A DNA stretch of 64,000 nucleotides from CAADGY01 sp900696665 (lineage in GTDB: Bacteria > Acidobacteriota > Terriglobia > Bryobacterales > Bryobacteraceae): positions 41,618 through 105,617 of the forward strand of contig JAPSFM010000006.1 in assembly GCA_035063885.1 (NCBI GenBank), written 5' to 3'. This document shows, in pieces, positions 26,687 through 35,444 of this stretch. Position 1 is the stretch's first letter; the number at the start of each line of letters is the position of its first letter. A program made the translations under genes and the position numbers. Under the pieces are notes generated by a model. It was not told the origin of the DNA. It was given only the letters and a program-made list of their open reading frames with translations, and searched no databases.

Positions 26687-28456
26687 CTATCTCTTCGCCT
26701 GTGCGATCGCGCGCGCCAGCTTGTACCGGGCTTCTTCGTAATCGTTGCCGGATTCCGAAAAGGACACCGTCTCACCGGCTTCAGAAAACACGCGCGGTAC
26801 GATCTTTTCGACCGATGTCCGCACCACCTCGTCCAGCCCGAGTTGCTTCGCCATCGTCAGATACTGGTGGTCCTGCAAGCCACGGCGGAAGTTAGCCAAC
26901 TGCACCGTAGAGATAGGACCGGCGATGCTCCGGTCCTGATCCGGATGGAGCTTGTCTTCACCCGGATAGATCAACACGCCGTCGCCGTGAATGAAGCCCT
27001 GGTCCCGTATCGGTTTGTTCGGCTGCCCGCGGTTGTCGAAGGTCACCGTCTCCGCCCACACGTTCTGGTTCCGTTCACCCTGCTTCTGGCTGTTGTGACG
27101 CCAATGAGTAGCGTGCCAGTAAAAATAGAGCCTGATGCCATGTTTGAAAGACGCCCATATCAGGGAGCGAGGGTCGGTAGCGGGCGCATCGATGGTGACC
27201 GCTCCACCCGCGGGCCGGCCACCGTTGTAAACCCAGTAGTCGCGCCCCTGGGTGCGCTCTTTGAGCGCCATATCGATCCGGTAGCCTCTCGGACCCGAGC
27301 ACCAATAGTCGATGGCGCCTTCAAGCTCCGGCGTGTAGGAGTGCGTGACGAAGGTCGGCAGCTTGCCTCCGGGACCCGGATTACTGTGTATATTGTCCGC
27401 GAGCCGCCGGATATAATCGAACTGCTGCCGCCCCGGCTCGTCCGGCATATAAAGAAATGTCAGTGCCTTCGGAACCGCCTGCGCCAGAAAGCTCATCCAC
27501 CCGTCCGATCGTTTCCAGGCATCGGCCTTTTCGTCGAACTGCCTGCCGGGGCCGTAGAACGTAAGCGGGATAATCCGGTTACCGGTTCCCTCACCCGGAC
27601 CAGAGTATCCCTCCGTGGGGAGGAACGCCTTGCCGTTGAAACGGCCCATCGCCGCTTTCACGGAGGACTCATTGTAAGCATGCACCAACTCCACCCGGTT
27701 GCGGTGCGCGAAGCGATGATACTCCGCATCCAGGTTCCGGCCCTGATACAACTCGGGCTGATCGCCCGAATAGTACAGCATCGCGTGCATGCTGTTCTCA
27801 TCCGGCAATGTGAAGTTGAACAGCTCGAGCTGCACCGGAACGCGATGACGGCGGCCGTCCGCCTGAACCGCAACTTCGCCGCGATACGTGCCTGCCGCAA
27901 GATCGCGCGGCGTGTAGATCTCGATCCAGAACGCCTGATTCGACTCGGGATCAATGCGCAGCGGAAAGCCGCCCCGCCCCTTACGTGCATTCTCTGGAAC
28001 AATCTGTACGGGTTTCCATCCGGTCGGATCTTTCGGCGCGGCGGGCGAGTCCGGACGCCATACCCAATTGGCCCGTGAAGGCTCTTTCACCAGCATGTAG
28101 TTCACGGAGAACAACTGAATATTGCGCCCCGTGTAACTTGACGGGTCCGCCGCCGGCGCGCGGTAATGTATCACCGAACGCCCGCTGGAGAGCCTTGGCA
28201 GCGCGATCGAAACCCCTTCCACCGGTGTCTCATCGGACTCGACAATCACCTGAAAAGCGATTATTTCATTGCGTGCGCCAAACAGGCGGACGGTCTTGCC
28301 ATCCCACGCCGAATTGCGCGCCTTGTTCGGATTCGACAGATCGTCCCGCTCGATCTTCTCACCGTCATTCACCGCCCAGATGGCACGAATACCGGCTTGG
28401 GAGCCTGTTACGAAACCGATCAGACAGAACACTGCCGCAAACGCGCGGTCTTTCAC
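26687..28456 (-). CDS. DUF4091 glycoside-hydrolase-like protein, secreted
   Basis: 589 residues, GTG start overlapping the upstream stop (GTGA). Signal peptide MKDRAFAAVFCLIGFVTGSQA. The N-terminal beta sandwich (about 25-215) includes GARNEIIAFQVIVESDETPV. The catalytic-like barrel (about 215-590) contains MPDEPGRQQFDYIRRLAD, GAIDYWCSGPRGYRID and a terminal region DGVLIYPGEDKLHPDQD with RRGLQDHQYLTMAKQLG, all usual for DUF4091. Members are thought to be glycosidases, with carboxylates such as those in MPDEPG as candidates, but few have been tested. It is the last gene of the operon that starts near 37273. An exported role in glycan trimming is inferred. Confidence 0.82.
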   Translation of the reverse strand: MKDRAFAAVFCLIGFVTGSQAGIRAIWAVNDGEKIERDDLSNPNKARNSAWDGKTVRLFGARNEIIAFQVIVESDETPVEGVSIALPRLSSGRSVIHYRAPAADPSSYTGRNIQLFSVNYMLVKEPSRANWVWRPDSPAAPKDPTGWKPVQIVPENARKGRGGFPLRIDPESNQAFWIEIYTPRDLAAGTYRGEVAVQADGRRHRVPVQLELFNFTLPDENSMHAMLYYSGDQPELYQGRNLDAEYHRFAHRNRVELVHAYNESSVKAAMGRFNGKAFLPTEGYSGPGEGTGNRIIPLTFYGPGRQFDEKADAWKRSDGWMSFLAQAVPKALTFLYMPDEPGRQQFDYIRRLADNIHSNPGPGGKLPTFVTHSYTPELEGAIDYWCSGPRGYRIDMALKERTQGRDYWVYNGGRPAGGAVTIDAPATDPRSLIWASFKHGIRLYFYWHATHWRHNSQKQGERNQNVWAETVTFDNRGQPNKPIRDQGFIHGDGVLIYPGEDKLHPDQDRSIAGPISTVQLANFRRGLQDHQYLTMAKQLGLDEVVRTSVEKIVPRVFSEAGETVSFSESGNDYEEARYKLARAIAQAKR

Positions 28457-31400
28457 TGCTTCTCCTCGAGCGCAATGCGCGTGAGATAGTGTGCCAGCAG
28501 GCGGTCTGGTGCTTTCAGCGCGGATAGAAGCGCGGATTCGGCTTCCTCGCTGCGTCCCATGGCTTGAAGCAGCACACCTCGCGAATACGCCGCCATCGAT
28601 GCATTGCGTGAGCCGCCGGACCCGCGAGCGAGAGCAGCACCGATGCGTGACGTCAGCGCGGAATCCACGCTGCCATCCAGCTTGCGCGAAGCGAGCGCCG
28701 CGAAACCAAGTTGATAGCCCGGCCCGCCACCGGACTTGGCGCGCTGGAACGCCGCCCGTGCTCCCTCCTTATCGCCGGCTGCTTCCCGGACTACGCCCGA
28801 ATAGTATTCAAAGCGCGCTCCTTGCGTAAAAGCATCCATGCCGTCGTTGGTGAACGCCAGTCCTTCAACCGGCTTGGCGGCGCGGCCCAGCACCGCTACA
28901 GCCTCTTTGCCGCGGCCGGAGCGCGCCAGCGCCAGCGCCTTTTGCAATTGGACTTCCACCCAAACCTGCCGCACGTTGATGCCGCCCTCTTCCCGCGCAA
29001 AGAAGCGATCGTGGAAAAGCTTCTCCGCTTCCTCCGCCTGGCCGGATTCGGCAAGACTCAGGATCAACTCGTATAACAACGATTGCGGCAGAGACTTCTG
29101 ATCCGGGTACTGACGCAGTACTCCGGTGCGTTCGGTTGCCGGGCGGCGCAGCAGGCTGAGGCCGCGGTTCAGGCTCAAATACAGCTCCATGTTACGCGGG
29201 TCGGCTTTCAACCCCTCGCGAAGCACGTCTACTCCTTGTCTAATCTCACCCTTCACATCCAGCAATGTCCGCCCCAGGTTGCGGTGCAACACTGGAATCT
29301 CCGGATTCAACTTCCGCGCCTGTTGCCACAGGGCGATGGACTCTTCCACCTGGCCGTTTGCAAATTGAATCGACCCCATCAGGAAGTGCGCCGTCGCGTC
29401 ACCTGGATTTACTTCCAGTGCCTTGCCGAGCACGGCTAGACCGGAAGGACGGCTTGGAAAAACATAAGCCGTCGACAACCGGGAGGCACGCTGGAAATCT
29501 GCTTTCCCGCTTTGCTTCAGCATCTCCCTGGCGTAACCGGCGTAATAGGAAACCATCGGATGGTCTTGTGGAAGCGGCGTTCCCGGCTCGGTTTCGAGCG
29601 GGCTGACGGCAGGATACTTGCGGCTCAGAACATCGAGGGCGTCATTCCAAAAACCGAGCGCCATGTAATCGTCAGCCATGGCCAGCACACGCTCGGGATC
29701 GCCCGCCAAATGGCTCCACAATCCGTCGTCCCGTCCGCCGAGCTTCGTGTGCTCAAAACGCAAAGTGGAGCTGGTCGGATCGATCTTCCTCCAATAATTC
29801 AGCCGCTCGCGTGCCGCCGAAGCGTTGTCGAGACGCCGCAAAAGCGCCACTTCAGCTTCGCCCGCGCGAATAGATTGCGGTTCGGCCTTTAGCGCCGCCG
29901 ATATCTCTTCCAACGCCCTTCGAAAATCGTTCTGCCGCGCCGAAAGCCGGGCCAATTCCAGATTCGCCGCGCCACGGAACGCGGGCATACGCTGCGCCCC
30001 TTCGAACTCCGTGCGAGCATCTCTCAGTTGTCCGAGTGCCTTGAACGCCTGGCCTAAGTAATAGTGAATCTCGTCGTCGTTGCTGATGCGCTGCTGGGCC
30101 AGGCGCAGATGTTCCACGGCTTCCTTGTAACGCATCAGTTCAACCGCGAGACGGCCTATCGCTTTGTGGATTTCGAAGCTTTGTGGAAAGCGCTTCAGGG
30201 CGCTGGTGTAGGTCTCGTATGCTCGAAGCAGCAGACCGTTCAACTCCTCGTCTTTGCCAAGCTCGACGAAATCGCCTTCCGTGCGTTTTTCAACGGGTGG
30301 AAACTCGTACGCTTTCTGCGGCCCTGTCTTGATCTGGTCCGCCGGTGTCCAGTCGTACCTGCCCTCGGTGTGCGTCAGCAACACACGCCCGCGGGCATCC
30401 GCCACCTCGAACGTGTATTGCCGGTCCGCCGGAAGATTCCCAATAGCGTGCGAAAATGTACGGCGCGGATCAAGCGGGAGGCGTTGTTCAAACAGAGTCT
30501 TCGTTCCATCCAGGATGCGGACACGTGCGTCGGCAAGCGCATGGTTTACATTCAGCCCGGCCGTTAGCGTCACTTTCCCGGCAGCCGATTCTTTCCTGAG
30601 GAAATGCATTACGCCGTGGAGATTTGCGCGGGAGATGCCGCCGATGTCGCGGACAGGCATCCAGTATTCCGTGAACTCCAGCGTTTTTTGCGGCTCCAGG
30701 AAGGCATACGTTTCCTGGTTGCGGAACAGACCACCCTGCACTTCGACGTACGCGCTGTTGTTGTCGGAAAGCGTCTTGCGCCAGTCCAGCCCGTCCGGGT
30801 TAACGCCCCACGACCAAATCTTCTTCGCAGGCAACTCGGCATAATCGGCGTAATGAACGGTTCCGGCGTTCGTTCGCGGATGATAGACACCCATGAAAGG
30901 TTCGCGGCTGCCATGCACGAATTCCGATACCGGCCCGTCCAACTGGTTGGCGATCAGGCTTACGTCGCGGCCCCGGCGATTCACCGGCCATGTATCCACG
31001 TCCGTGAAGCCATGGCTGGCCGTGAAGCGCATGGGATAGTAAACGCGCGAATCATCCCAAACCTCTACTCCCGCGTTGTTCCACCAGTAAAAGCGATGGC
31101 GAAGGCCGGAGCGGTTGTAGAGTTGCACCTTCTGCTCCAGCACCATGCTGGCAGGGCGCAACGTCAATTCCACGCGCCACTGCATTCCGTAAACACGGTC
31201 GATGTTGCCCACCGTCACCGAGGCGCTCCCGTCGGCGTTTTGATGGCTCGCAAAGTCCACCGGAGACATCGACATCCAGTTGTGCGAAACGGGGAAATTG
31301 AATTCGATGCCGAAGGCCGCCCACGCACCGCGATACCCGATATTCGCTTTCTTGATGGAGGGATTCGCGTAGAAGATCTCCTGTCCGTTCACCTTGTCGG

Positions 31401-31701
31401 TGCAGCTATAGAGGTGACCTCCGATGTCCGGCAACACCGAACATTTCAGGTATTCGTTTTCGAGATACAGTGCCCGCCAGGCGTGCGTCACGCGCCGGTT
31501 CGTCAGGTTGTCACGAATCGTATAAGGATAGTTAGAAAAGCGCGACGTGGCGAACAGATCGAACGGCGGGTTTGGGTTGGGAAGGTCTTCTTCGTAAGTA
31601 GGCAGCTCGAGAGTGCCTTCCCAAACCTTTACCTGCCCAAAAACGGGTAGCGCGGCCAGCAGGAGCGTGGCCGCGCGAAAAGCAGTTCCCTGGAGCGTCA
31701 T
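28453..31701 (-). CDS. DUF5107 domain protein with tetratricopeptide repeats, secreted
   Basis: 1082 residues with a signal peptide (LLLAALPVFGQ). Residues about 30-360 form the DUF5107 beta sandwich, related to galactose-mutarotase-like folds: YLENEYLKCSVLPDIGGHLYS, GFTDVDTWPVNRRG, SWGVNPDGLDWRKTLSDNN. Residues about 480-1070 carry many TPR units (EIHYYLGQAFKALGQLRDARTEFEGAQ, HFLMGSIQFANGQVEESIALWQQARKLNPE). The mutarotase-like half may bind sugars and the TPR half may hold partners. Its start is one base after the amidohydrolase stop, and its end overlaps the DUF4091 start by four bases, so all three are coupled. The biochemical role of the family is not known. Confidence 0.82.
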   Translation of the reverse strand: MTLQGTAFRAATLLLAALPVFGQVKVWEGTLELPTYEEDLPNPNPPFDLFATSRFSNYPYTIRDNLTNRRVTHAWRALYLENEYLKCSVLPDIGGHLYSCTDKVNGQEIFYANPSIKKANIGYRGAWAAFGIEFNFPVSHNWMSMSPVDFASHQNADGSASVTVGNIDRVYGMQWRVELTLRPASMVLEQKVQLYNRSGLRHRFYWWNNAGVEVWDDSRVYYPMRFTASHGFTDVDTWPVNRRGRDVSLIANQLDGPVSEFVHGSREPFMGVYHPRTNAGTVHYADYAELPAKKIWSWGVNPDGLDWRKTLSDNNSAYVEVQGGLFRNQETYAFLEPQKTLEFTEYWMPVRDIGGISRANLHGVMHFLRKESAAGKVTLTAGLNVNHALADARVRILDGTKTLFEQRLPLDPRRTFSHAIGNLPADRQYTFEVADARGRVLLTHTEGRYDWTPADQIKTGPQKAYEFPPVEKRTEGDFVELGKDEELNGLLLRAYETYTSALKRFPQSFEIHKAIGRLAVELMRYKEAVEHLRLAQQRISNDDEIHYYLGQAFKALGQLRDARTEFEGAQRMPAFRGAANLELARLSARQNDFRRALEEISAALKAEPQSIRAGEAEVALLRRLDNASAARERLNYWRKIDPTSSTLRFEHTKLGGRDDGLWSHLAGDPERVLAMADDYMALGFWNDALDVLSRKYPAVSPLETEPGTPLPQDHPMVSYYAGYAREMLKQSGKADFQRASRLSTAYVFPSRPSGLAVLGKALEVNPGDATAHFLMGSIQFANGQVEESIALWQQARKLNPEIPVLHRNLGRTLLDVKGEIRQGVDVLREGLKADPRNMELYLSLNRGLSLLRRPATERTGVLRQYPDQKSLPQSLLYELILSLAESGQAEEAEKLFHDRFFAREEGGINVRQVWVEVQLQKALALARSGRGKEAVAVLGRAAKPVEGLAFTNDGMDAFTQGARFEYYSGVVREAAGDKEGARAAFQRAKSGGGPGYQLGFAALASRKLDGSVDSALTSRIGAALARGSGGSRNASMAAYSRGVLLQAMGRSEEAESALLSALKAPDRLLAHYLTRIALEEKQ

Positions 31702-31702
31702 G

Positions 31703-32923
31703 TCAAACCTTGATTCTCAGCAGACGGGCGGCATTCGCGTTGTACACCTTTTCAAGAATGCGGTCCGGCAACCCCAACCCGTAAATCCTCCAGCGTCCTT
31801 GCGGCGGCACCGCTGCGGGCGCATAGTCAAAGTACTCGTCCTCGGTTTCGAGAAACCGGTAGTAGATCTGGTAGAGCAGGTCGCCGAAGACCTGCTGCGG
31901 GTATTCGTCGCCCTTGGGAACGGCATCGGTGCCAAACAGGATGCGGTCCTGGTATTTCTCGAAAAATTTGCGCGCCGTCCGCGGCTGCCGCCCGAGTTCT
32001 CCGATGCGCGCGCCGAGTTCCACGGTCATGTTGGGGTAGCGGTCCATCGCTTCCGAGACGTTTCCCAGATCCTCGGCATAATTGCCGACGTGCAGCACAA
32101 TGAACTGCGTCTTGGGATGCCGGGCAAGCACTCGGTTGCGCGCTTCGAGAATCTCTTCATTCTTCGGGAAATCCCGGCCGTGGAACGACCAGTCGGGATG
32201 ATTGTTGAGTTCTTCAAAACGCTCGTTAAAACGGTCCGTCGGCAGGAAGAACGCAGCCGGGTCCGATACGTGAATGGCCACCGGAAGATGATTCGCGCCG
32301 CAAGCCTCCCACATCGGATCGAAACGCGGGTCGTCTACCTTCACCAACGCTCCGGATGTGATGTTTTCCCGAAGGTAGAGTCCGAGTGTTTTTAGAATTT
32401 TCAGCCCGCGGGCGCCGTCCTTTGCCGCCTGCTCTATGGCGTCCGCCTGCTGCTTCGGATAGCCGGGCTCGTTCACCTGCGTCCACATCGGTTCGGTGAA
32501 CGTGTAAAAGCGCCCCGGGTGTGCTTTATCGTACTTTTGTACGGACTCGCGCAAGCCGTCGCCATAACCGCCGGTGACGTTCACCATGGCCCTTATGTTG
32601 CGGCGGTCCATCACAGCCAGCAACTCCTCCGGCGGCACGATGAAGGAAAGCTTGCCGGTTAACGACACGCCGTTTTTCGATTCCGCTGCCCAGGAAAGAT
32701 GCGTGTGAATATCGATGACTGGATATTTCGCCCGCTCCACCTTGTGCTCCGGAACGCGTAACATACTGGTAGGCTGATATTCGCTCAGATCAAGCGGTTT
32801 CTTCTTTGGGGCCGCCTCCTTCACGGAGTCGGGGGCTTGTGTGCAGCCGGTGCTTACCACCGCGGCTCCGGCAGCGACTGTTCCTAACCGGGCCAGCCAT
32901 TCTCGTCTATTGGATTGTTCCAT
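31703..32923 (-). CDS. Amidohydrolase-family lipoprotein
   Basis: 406 residues. The N-terminus has an RREWL stretch followed by a hydrophobic segment and a lipobox ending at C27 (VVSTGC), so it is exported and lipid-anchored, possibly through Tat. The metal-dependent hydrolase barrel has H73-T-H75 in IDIHTHLSW, a later histidine in IVLHVGNYAEDLG, and an aspartate in ILFGTDAVPKGDE. The family (PF04909) includes lactonases and decarboxylases. It lies six bases after the PfkB kinase stop, with AGGTGA as ribosome site, and one base before the DUF5107 gene. It is an export-side enzyme within a sugar operon; substrate unknown. Confidence 0.8.
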   Translation of the reverse strand: MEQSNRREWLARLGTVAAGAAVVSTGCTQAPDSVKEAAPKKKPLDLSEYQPTSMLRVPEHKVERAKYPVIDIHTHLSWAAESKNGVSLTGKLSFIVPPEELLAVMDRRNIRAMVNVTGGYGDGLRESVQKYDKAHPGRFYTFTEPMWTQVNEPGYPKQQADAIEQAAKDGARGLKILKTLGLYLRENITSGALVKVDDPRFDPMWEACGANHLPVAIHVSDPAAFFLPTDRFNERFEELNNHPDWSFHGRDFPKNEEILEARNRVLARHPKTQFIVLHVGNYAEDLGNVSEAMDRYPNMTVELGARIGELGRQPRTARKFFEKYQDRILFGTDAVPKGDEYPQQVFGDLLYQIYYRFLETEDEYFDYAPAAVPPQGRWRIYGLGLPDRILEKVYNANAARLLRIKV

Positions 32924-32929
32924 GAAAGC

Positions 32930-33865
32930 TCACCTGAATGATCCTGTGGATGAATTGAGATACGTGCGGACCTGTCCTTCGGTGGCTTGAGCGGACGTGC
33001 CGCCTACGCCCTGAGTGGAAAGACCGCCGCAAACGGACGCAAACCGCATCGCGTCCCGCAAAGAAAACTTCCTGAGCCAGGCATGTATGAAGCCTGCGTT
33101 GAAAGAATCACCCGCTCCGGTCGTGTCTATGGGTTTCACCGGAATCGCCGGCACCTCGACGATCTCGCCGCCATCGAAAGCCATGCAACCGTTGCCACCG
33201 AGTTTTGCCACCGTCAGCGTGCGCCCGTTTGACAGCTTACGAAGTGCTTCCGCGGGTTGTTGTTCTCCTGTAATGGCGCTTAACTCTACCTCATTCGGAA
33301 AAAAGACGTGCACTTCCGGCAGGATCTCAACCAAATCATTCTCCCAACGTTCGGAGGGATCGTAACCGGGATCGAGCGATGTCGAAAGTCCCAGCCGCCG
33401 CGCCAGGGCGAACACGCTGCGCACGTCGCGCCGCAGTTTCCGCTGGAGAAAAAACGACGAGATGTGCAGGTGATCGAAGCCACTCAGGACCTCGTCTGTA
33501 ATATCGCCGCCTTCGAGCTCGGAAATAGCCCCCAGATACGTAACGAGCGCCCGGTCCTTGCCGGGAGCCGATACTGAAACGGTTAGTCCTGTCTTGAGGT
33601 TTTCATCACGAATCACCCGGCTTGTGTCGATGCCACCTTCCTTCAGAATGCCGGTGCAAAACTCGCCCCAGGGATCTTTGCCAACCTTGGCGAGAAAGGA
33701 AACGCGATTGCCCAACCGTGCCAACCCCATCGCACAGATCGCGGAGGCGCTTCCCATGGTCAGGTTTAGATCGTCGACAAGAATCTCCTTACCGGGCGTG
33801 GGGAAAATCTCATAGCCTTGCAGGATCAGATCGGGGTTCAACTCACCCGCAACCAGAATCTTCAT
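32930..33865 (-). CDS. PfkB-family carbohydrate kinase
   Basis: 311 residues. It has the ribokinase-fold signature GSASAICAMGLARLG near residue 38 and the anion-hole motif DTTGAGDSF at 247-255 with catalytic D253. ATP-dependent phosphorylation of a sugar or sugar phosphate is the family reaction. The start overlaps the stop of the SIS isomerase gene by four bases (ATGA). A kinase directly behind an AgaS-like isomerase fits tagatose-6-phosphate or fructose-6-phosphate phosphorylation after amino-sugar deamination, but the family is too broad to be certain. Cytoplasmic. Confidence 0.88.
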   Translation of the reverse strand: MKILVAGELNPDLILQGYEIFPTPGKEILVDDLNLTMGSASAICAMGLARLGNRVSFLAKVGKDPWGEFCTGILKEGGIDTSRVIRDENLKTGLTVSVSAPGKDRALVTYLGAISELEGGDITDEVLSGFDHLHISSFFLQRKLRRDVRSVFALARRLGLSTSLDPGYDPSERWENDLVEILPEVHVFFPNEVELSAITGEQQPAEALRKLSNGRTLTVAKLGGNGCMAFDGGEIVEVPAIPVKPIDTTGAGDSFNAGFIHAWLRKFSLRDAMRFASVCGGLSTQGVGGTSAQATEGQVRTYLNSSTGSFR

Positions 33866-35043
33866 CGGGAAACTCCGTCGAGGCGGTGTATGGTAAAGCT
33901 CTCTACCACGCGATTGATAACGCCGCTCTCAGATGGCGCGTCCGGCTTGAGTCCCTCTGCCACCGAGCGGAACAGCCCCAGCAACTGTCCCACCATCACG
34001 TACAGCACCGGTGCATAGCGGTCGCCGATCTCACCCAGGCCGGGCACTTCCAGAGCCACATCCGATGCGTGCAGCACGTCGGCCGGCACATTCTCGCCGA
34101 CAAGGAGTTTCGCCGCGCCGAGCGATTTACGGTTCAACTCGCGAATCAGATCCGTTTCATACGAACGCACCAGCGGGTCGGAGGACAAATAGCAGATAAC
34201 CAGCGTGTCCGCGTGGATGGCCGACATCGGTCCATGACGCAAACCAAGAAACGTCTCGGCGACGGTCATGACGCGTCCACCCGTCATTTCGGTCATCTTC
34301 AAAGCTGATTCGCGCGCGGCCCCGTATGCGGGCGCGCTGGCAAGATAGAAGGCACGGCGGAAGCCGCCGCGCGCGATGCCTGCGATCGCATCCGTATGGT
34401 TGTCGAGTAGGAACCGGCCCGCCTGGCTCAGCTTCCCGGCGGTTTTCGTGTAGGCGGGAACGTCTTTCAGCAAACCCAGAAACAGCGCCGCAACCACCAT
34501 GTTCGTGAAACTGCTGGTCATCACCAGACTACGGTCGTTCGTGCGGTCATCGAGCGTGGCGACAAACACGTCCGGGTGGCCGGTGTGTACCGTTGCGAGC
34601 CGCCCCTGGGCATTGCAGGTAATCACGAGGTGCCGCACGCTGGGCTCGGTTTCGAGCAGGAATCGTACCGCCTCCGCGCTCTCCGGACTGTTGCCGGAGC
34701 GTGCGAGCGAGATCATCAGCGCGGGACGTTTTGGAGAAAGGAAGGTTGCACCGTGCGTCAGCAGCGTCCCTCCGCCAAGCACCTGTACGGGGCGCTTCAG
34801 ATCCTGGCGCAGCGCCGGAGCGATACAGTCGCCGGCATATTCGGAACTTCCAGAACCGGTCAGACAAATCGTTTCGATGCCGGATAATGCTTTGTTGAGC
34901 AGCGGCCGCAGTTCCGCAACGTTCTTCGCCGTATCCACCCAGGTTTGCGGCTGCTGATGGATCTCCCGCACAGTATGCAAATAACCCGCTTCCTGCTGGG
35001 CTGCTTCGGGCTGTTCCAACAGGCGACGCAGTTCCGTCACCAT
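33862..35043 (-). CDS. SIS-domain sugar isomerase/deaminase, AgaS-like
   Basis: 393 residues with two SIS domains. The first has LTGSGSSEYAGD at about 62-71 and SLARSGNSPESAEA near 120. The second has GAARESALKMTEM and ETFLGLRHGPMSAI near 245. Length and motifs match AgaS, which deaminates and isomerises galactosamine-6-phosphate to tagatose-6-phosphate; glucosamine-type deaminases are less similar in layout. The ribosome site AAAGGA precedes the ATG at 35043. The kinase gene overlaps this stop by four bases. An AT-rich stretch upstream (35044-35110) may hold a local promoter with TATACT. The galactosamine link is an inference from family resemblance. Confidence 0.8.
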   Translation of the reverse strand: MVTELRRLLEQPEAAQQEAGYLHTVREIHQQPQTWVDTAKNVAELRPLLNKALSGIETICLTGSGSSEYAGDCIAPALRQDLKRPVQVLGGGTLLTHGATFLSPKRPALMISLARSGNSPESAEAVRFLLETEPSVRHLVITCNAQGRLATVHTGHPDVFVATLDDRTNDRSLVMTSSFTNMVVAALFLGLLKDVPAYTKTAGKLSQAGRFLLDNHTDAIAGIARGGFRRAFYLASAPAYGAARESALKMTEMTGGRVMTVAETFLGLRHGPMSAIHADTLVICYLSSDPLVRSYETDLIRELNRKSLGAAKLLVGENVPADVLHASDVALEVPGLGEIGDRYAPVLYVMVGQLLGLFRSVAEGLKPDAPSESGVINRVVESFTIHRLDGVSR

Positions 35044-35134
35044 GAATCCATTCCTTTAAGAAAAGTATAACAATACATAAGTCTTTCAGTTTCTTTTCTC
35101 TTTATATGGTGATGTTTTACCTGCGAAGAAAAAG

Positions 35135-35146
35135 GTGCCGCGGCAC
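35135..35146. repeat. Perfect 12-base palindrome in the decayed region
   Basis: GTGCCG-CGGCAC has full two-fold symmetry and lies between the sulfatase remnant and the SIS gene. It may be a chance site, a protein-binding site or a scar of rearrangement; nothing else in 35044-35237 was recognised beyond an AT-rich leader next to the SIS start. Confidence 0.3.
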
Positions 35147-35237
35147 ACCCACTGCATGGTTCGCTTACCACGCGCCGCAGTTGGTTCTTCTTCGAGCGTT
35201 GCACGTTCACCTCACTGCGCTCGTTGTCCTTCGCCGC

Positions 35238-35444
35238 ATCGCGATAGGAAGGGAGGCCGGCCACTTCCTGGAAGCCGGATTCGAAAGGCCCGCGAAGCCA
35301 GGACACGTGCCATTTCCCGGCGTGTCCCAGCAGGTATCCCGCGTCGCGTAGGCGTTTTGAATACAGCACGGCGTCCCGCGGCTGCTGAGCAGGCGCCACC
35401 GTTACCGAAGCGGCCCCGGCGAGGAGTTGCCTACGATTCTTCAT
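35238..35444 (-). pseudogene. Remnant of a sulfatase gene (internal deletion and truncation)
   Basis: The frame begins MKNRRQLLAGAASVTVAPAQQ, a Tat-like signal as in other sulfatases here, then jumps directly to YSKRLRDAGYLLGHAGKWHVS and FESGFQEVAGLPSYRD. Those phrases belong to the middle of type I sulfatases. The metal-binding start (normally NVVFILADD) and the CxPxR active-site segment are missing, and everything after the SYRD phrase is lost. The frame then runs on through unrelated sequence to 35037. The ATG overlaps the stop of the upstream SUMF1-hydrolase gene by one base (TGATG), so it was once a coupled operon member. A short expressed peptide cannot be excluded, but not an active sulfatase. 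Confidence 0.75.
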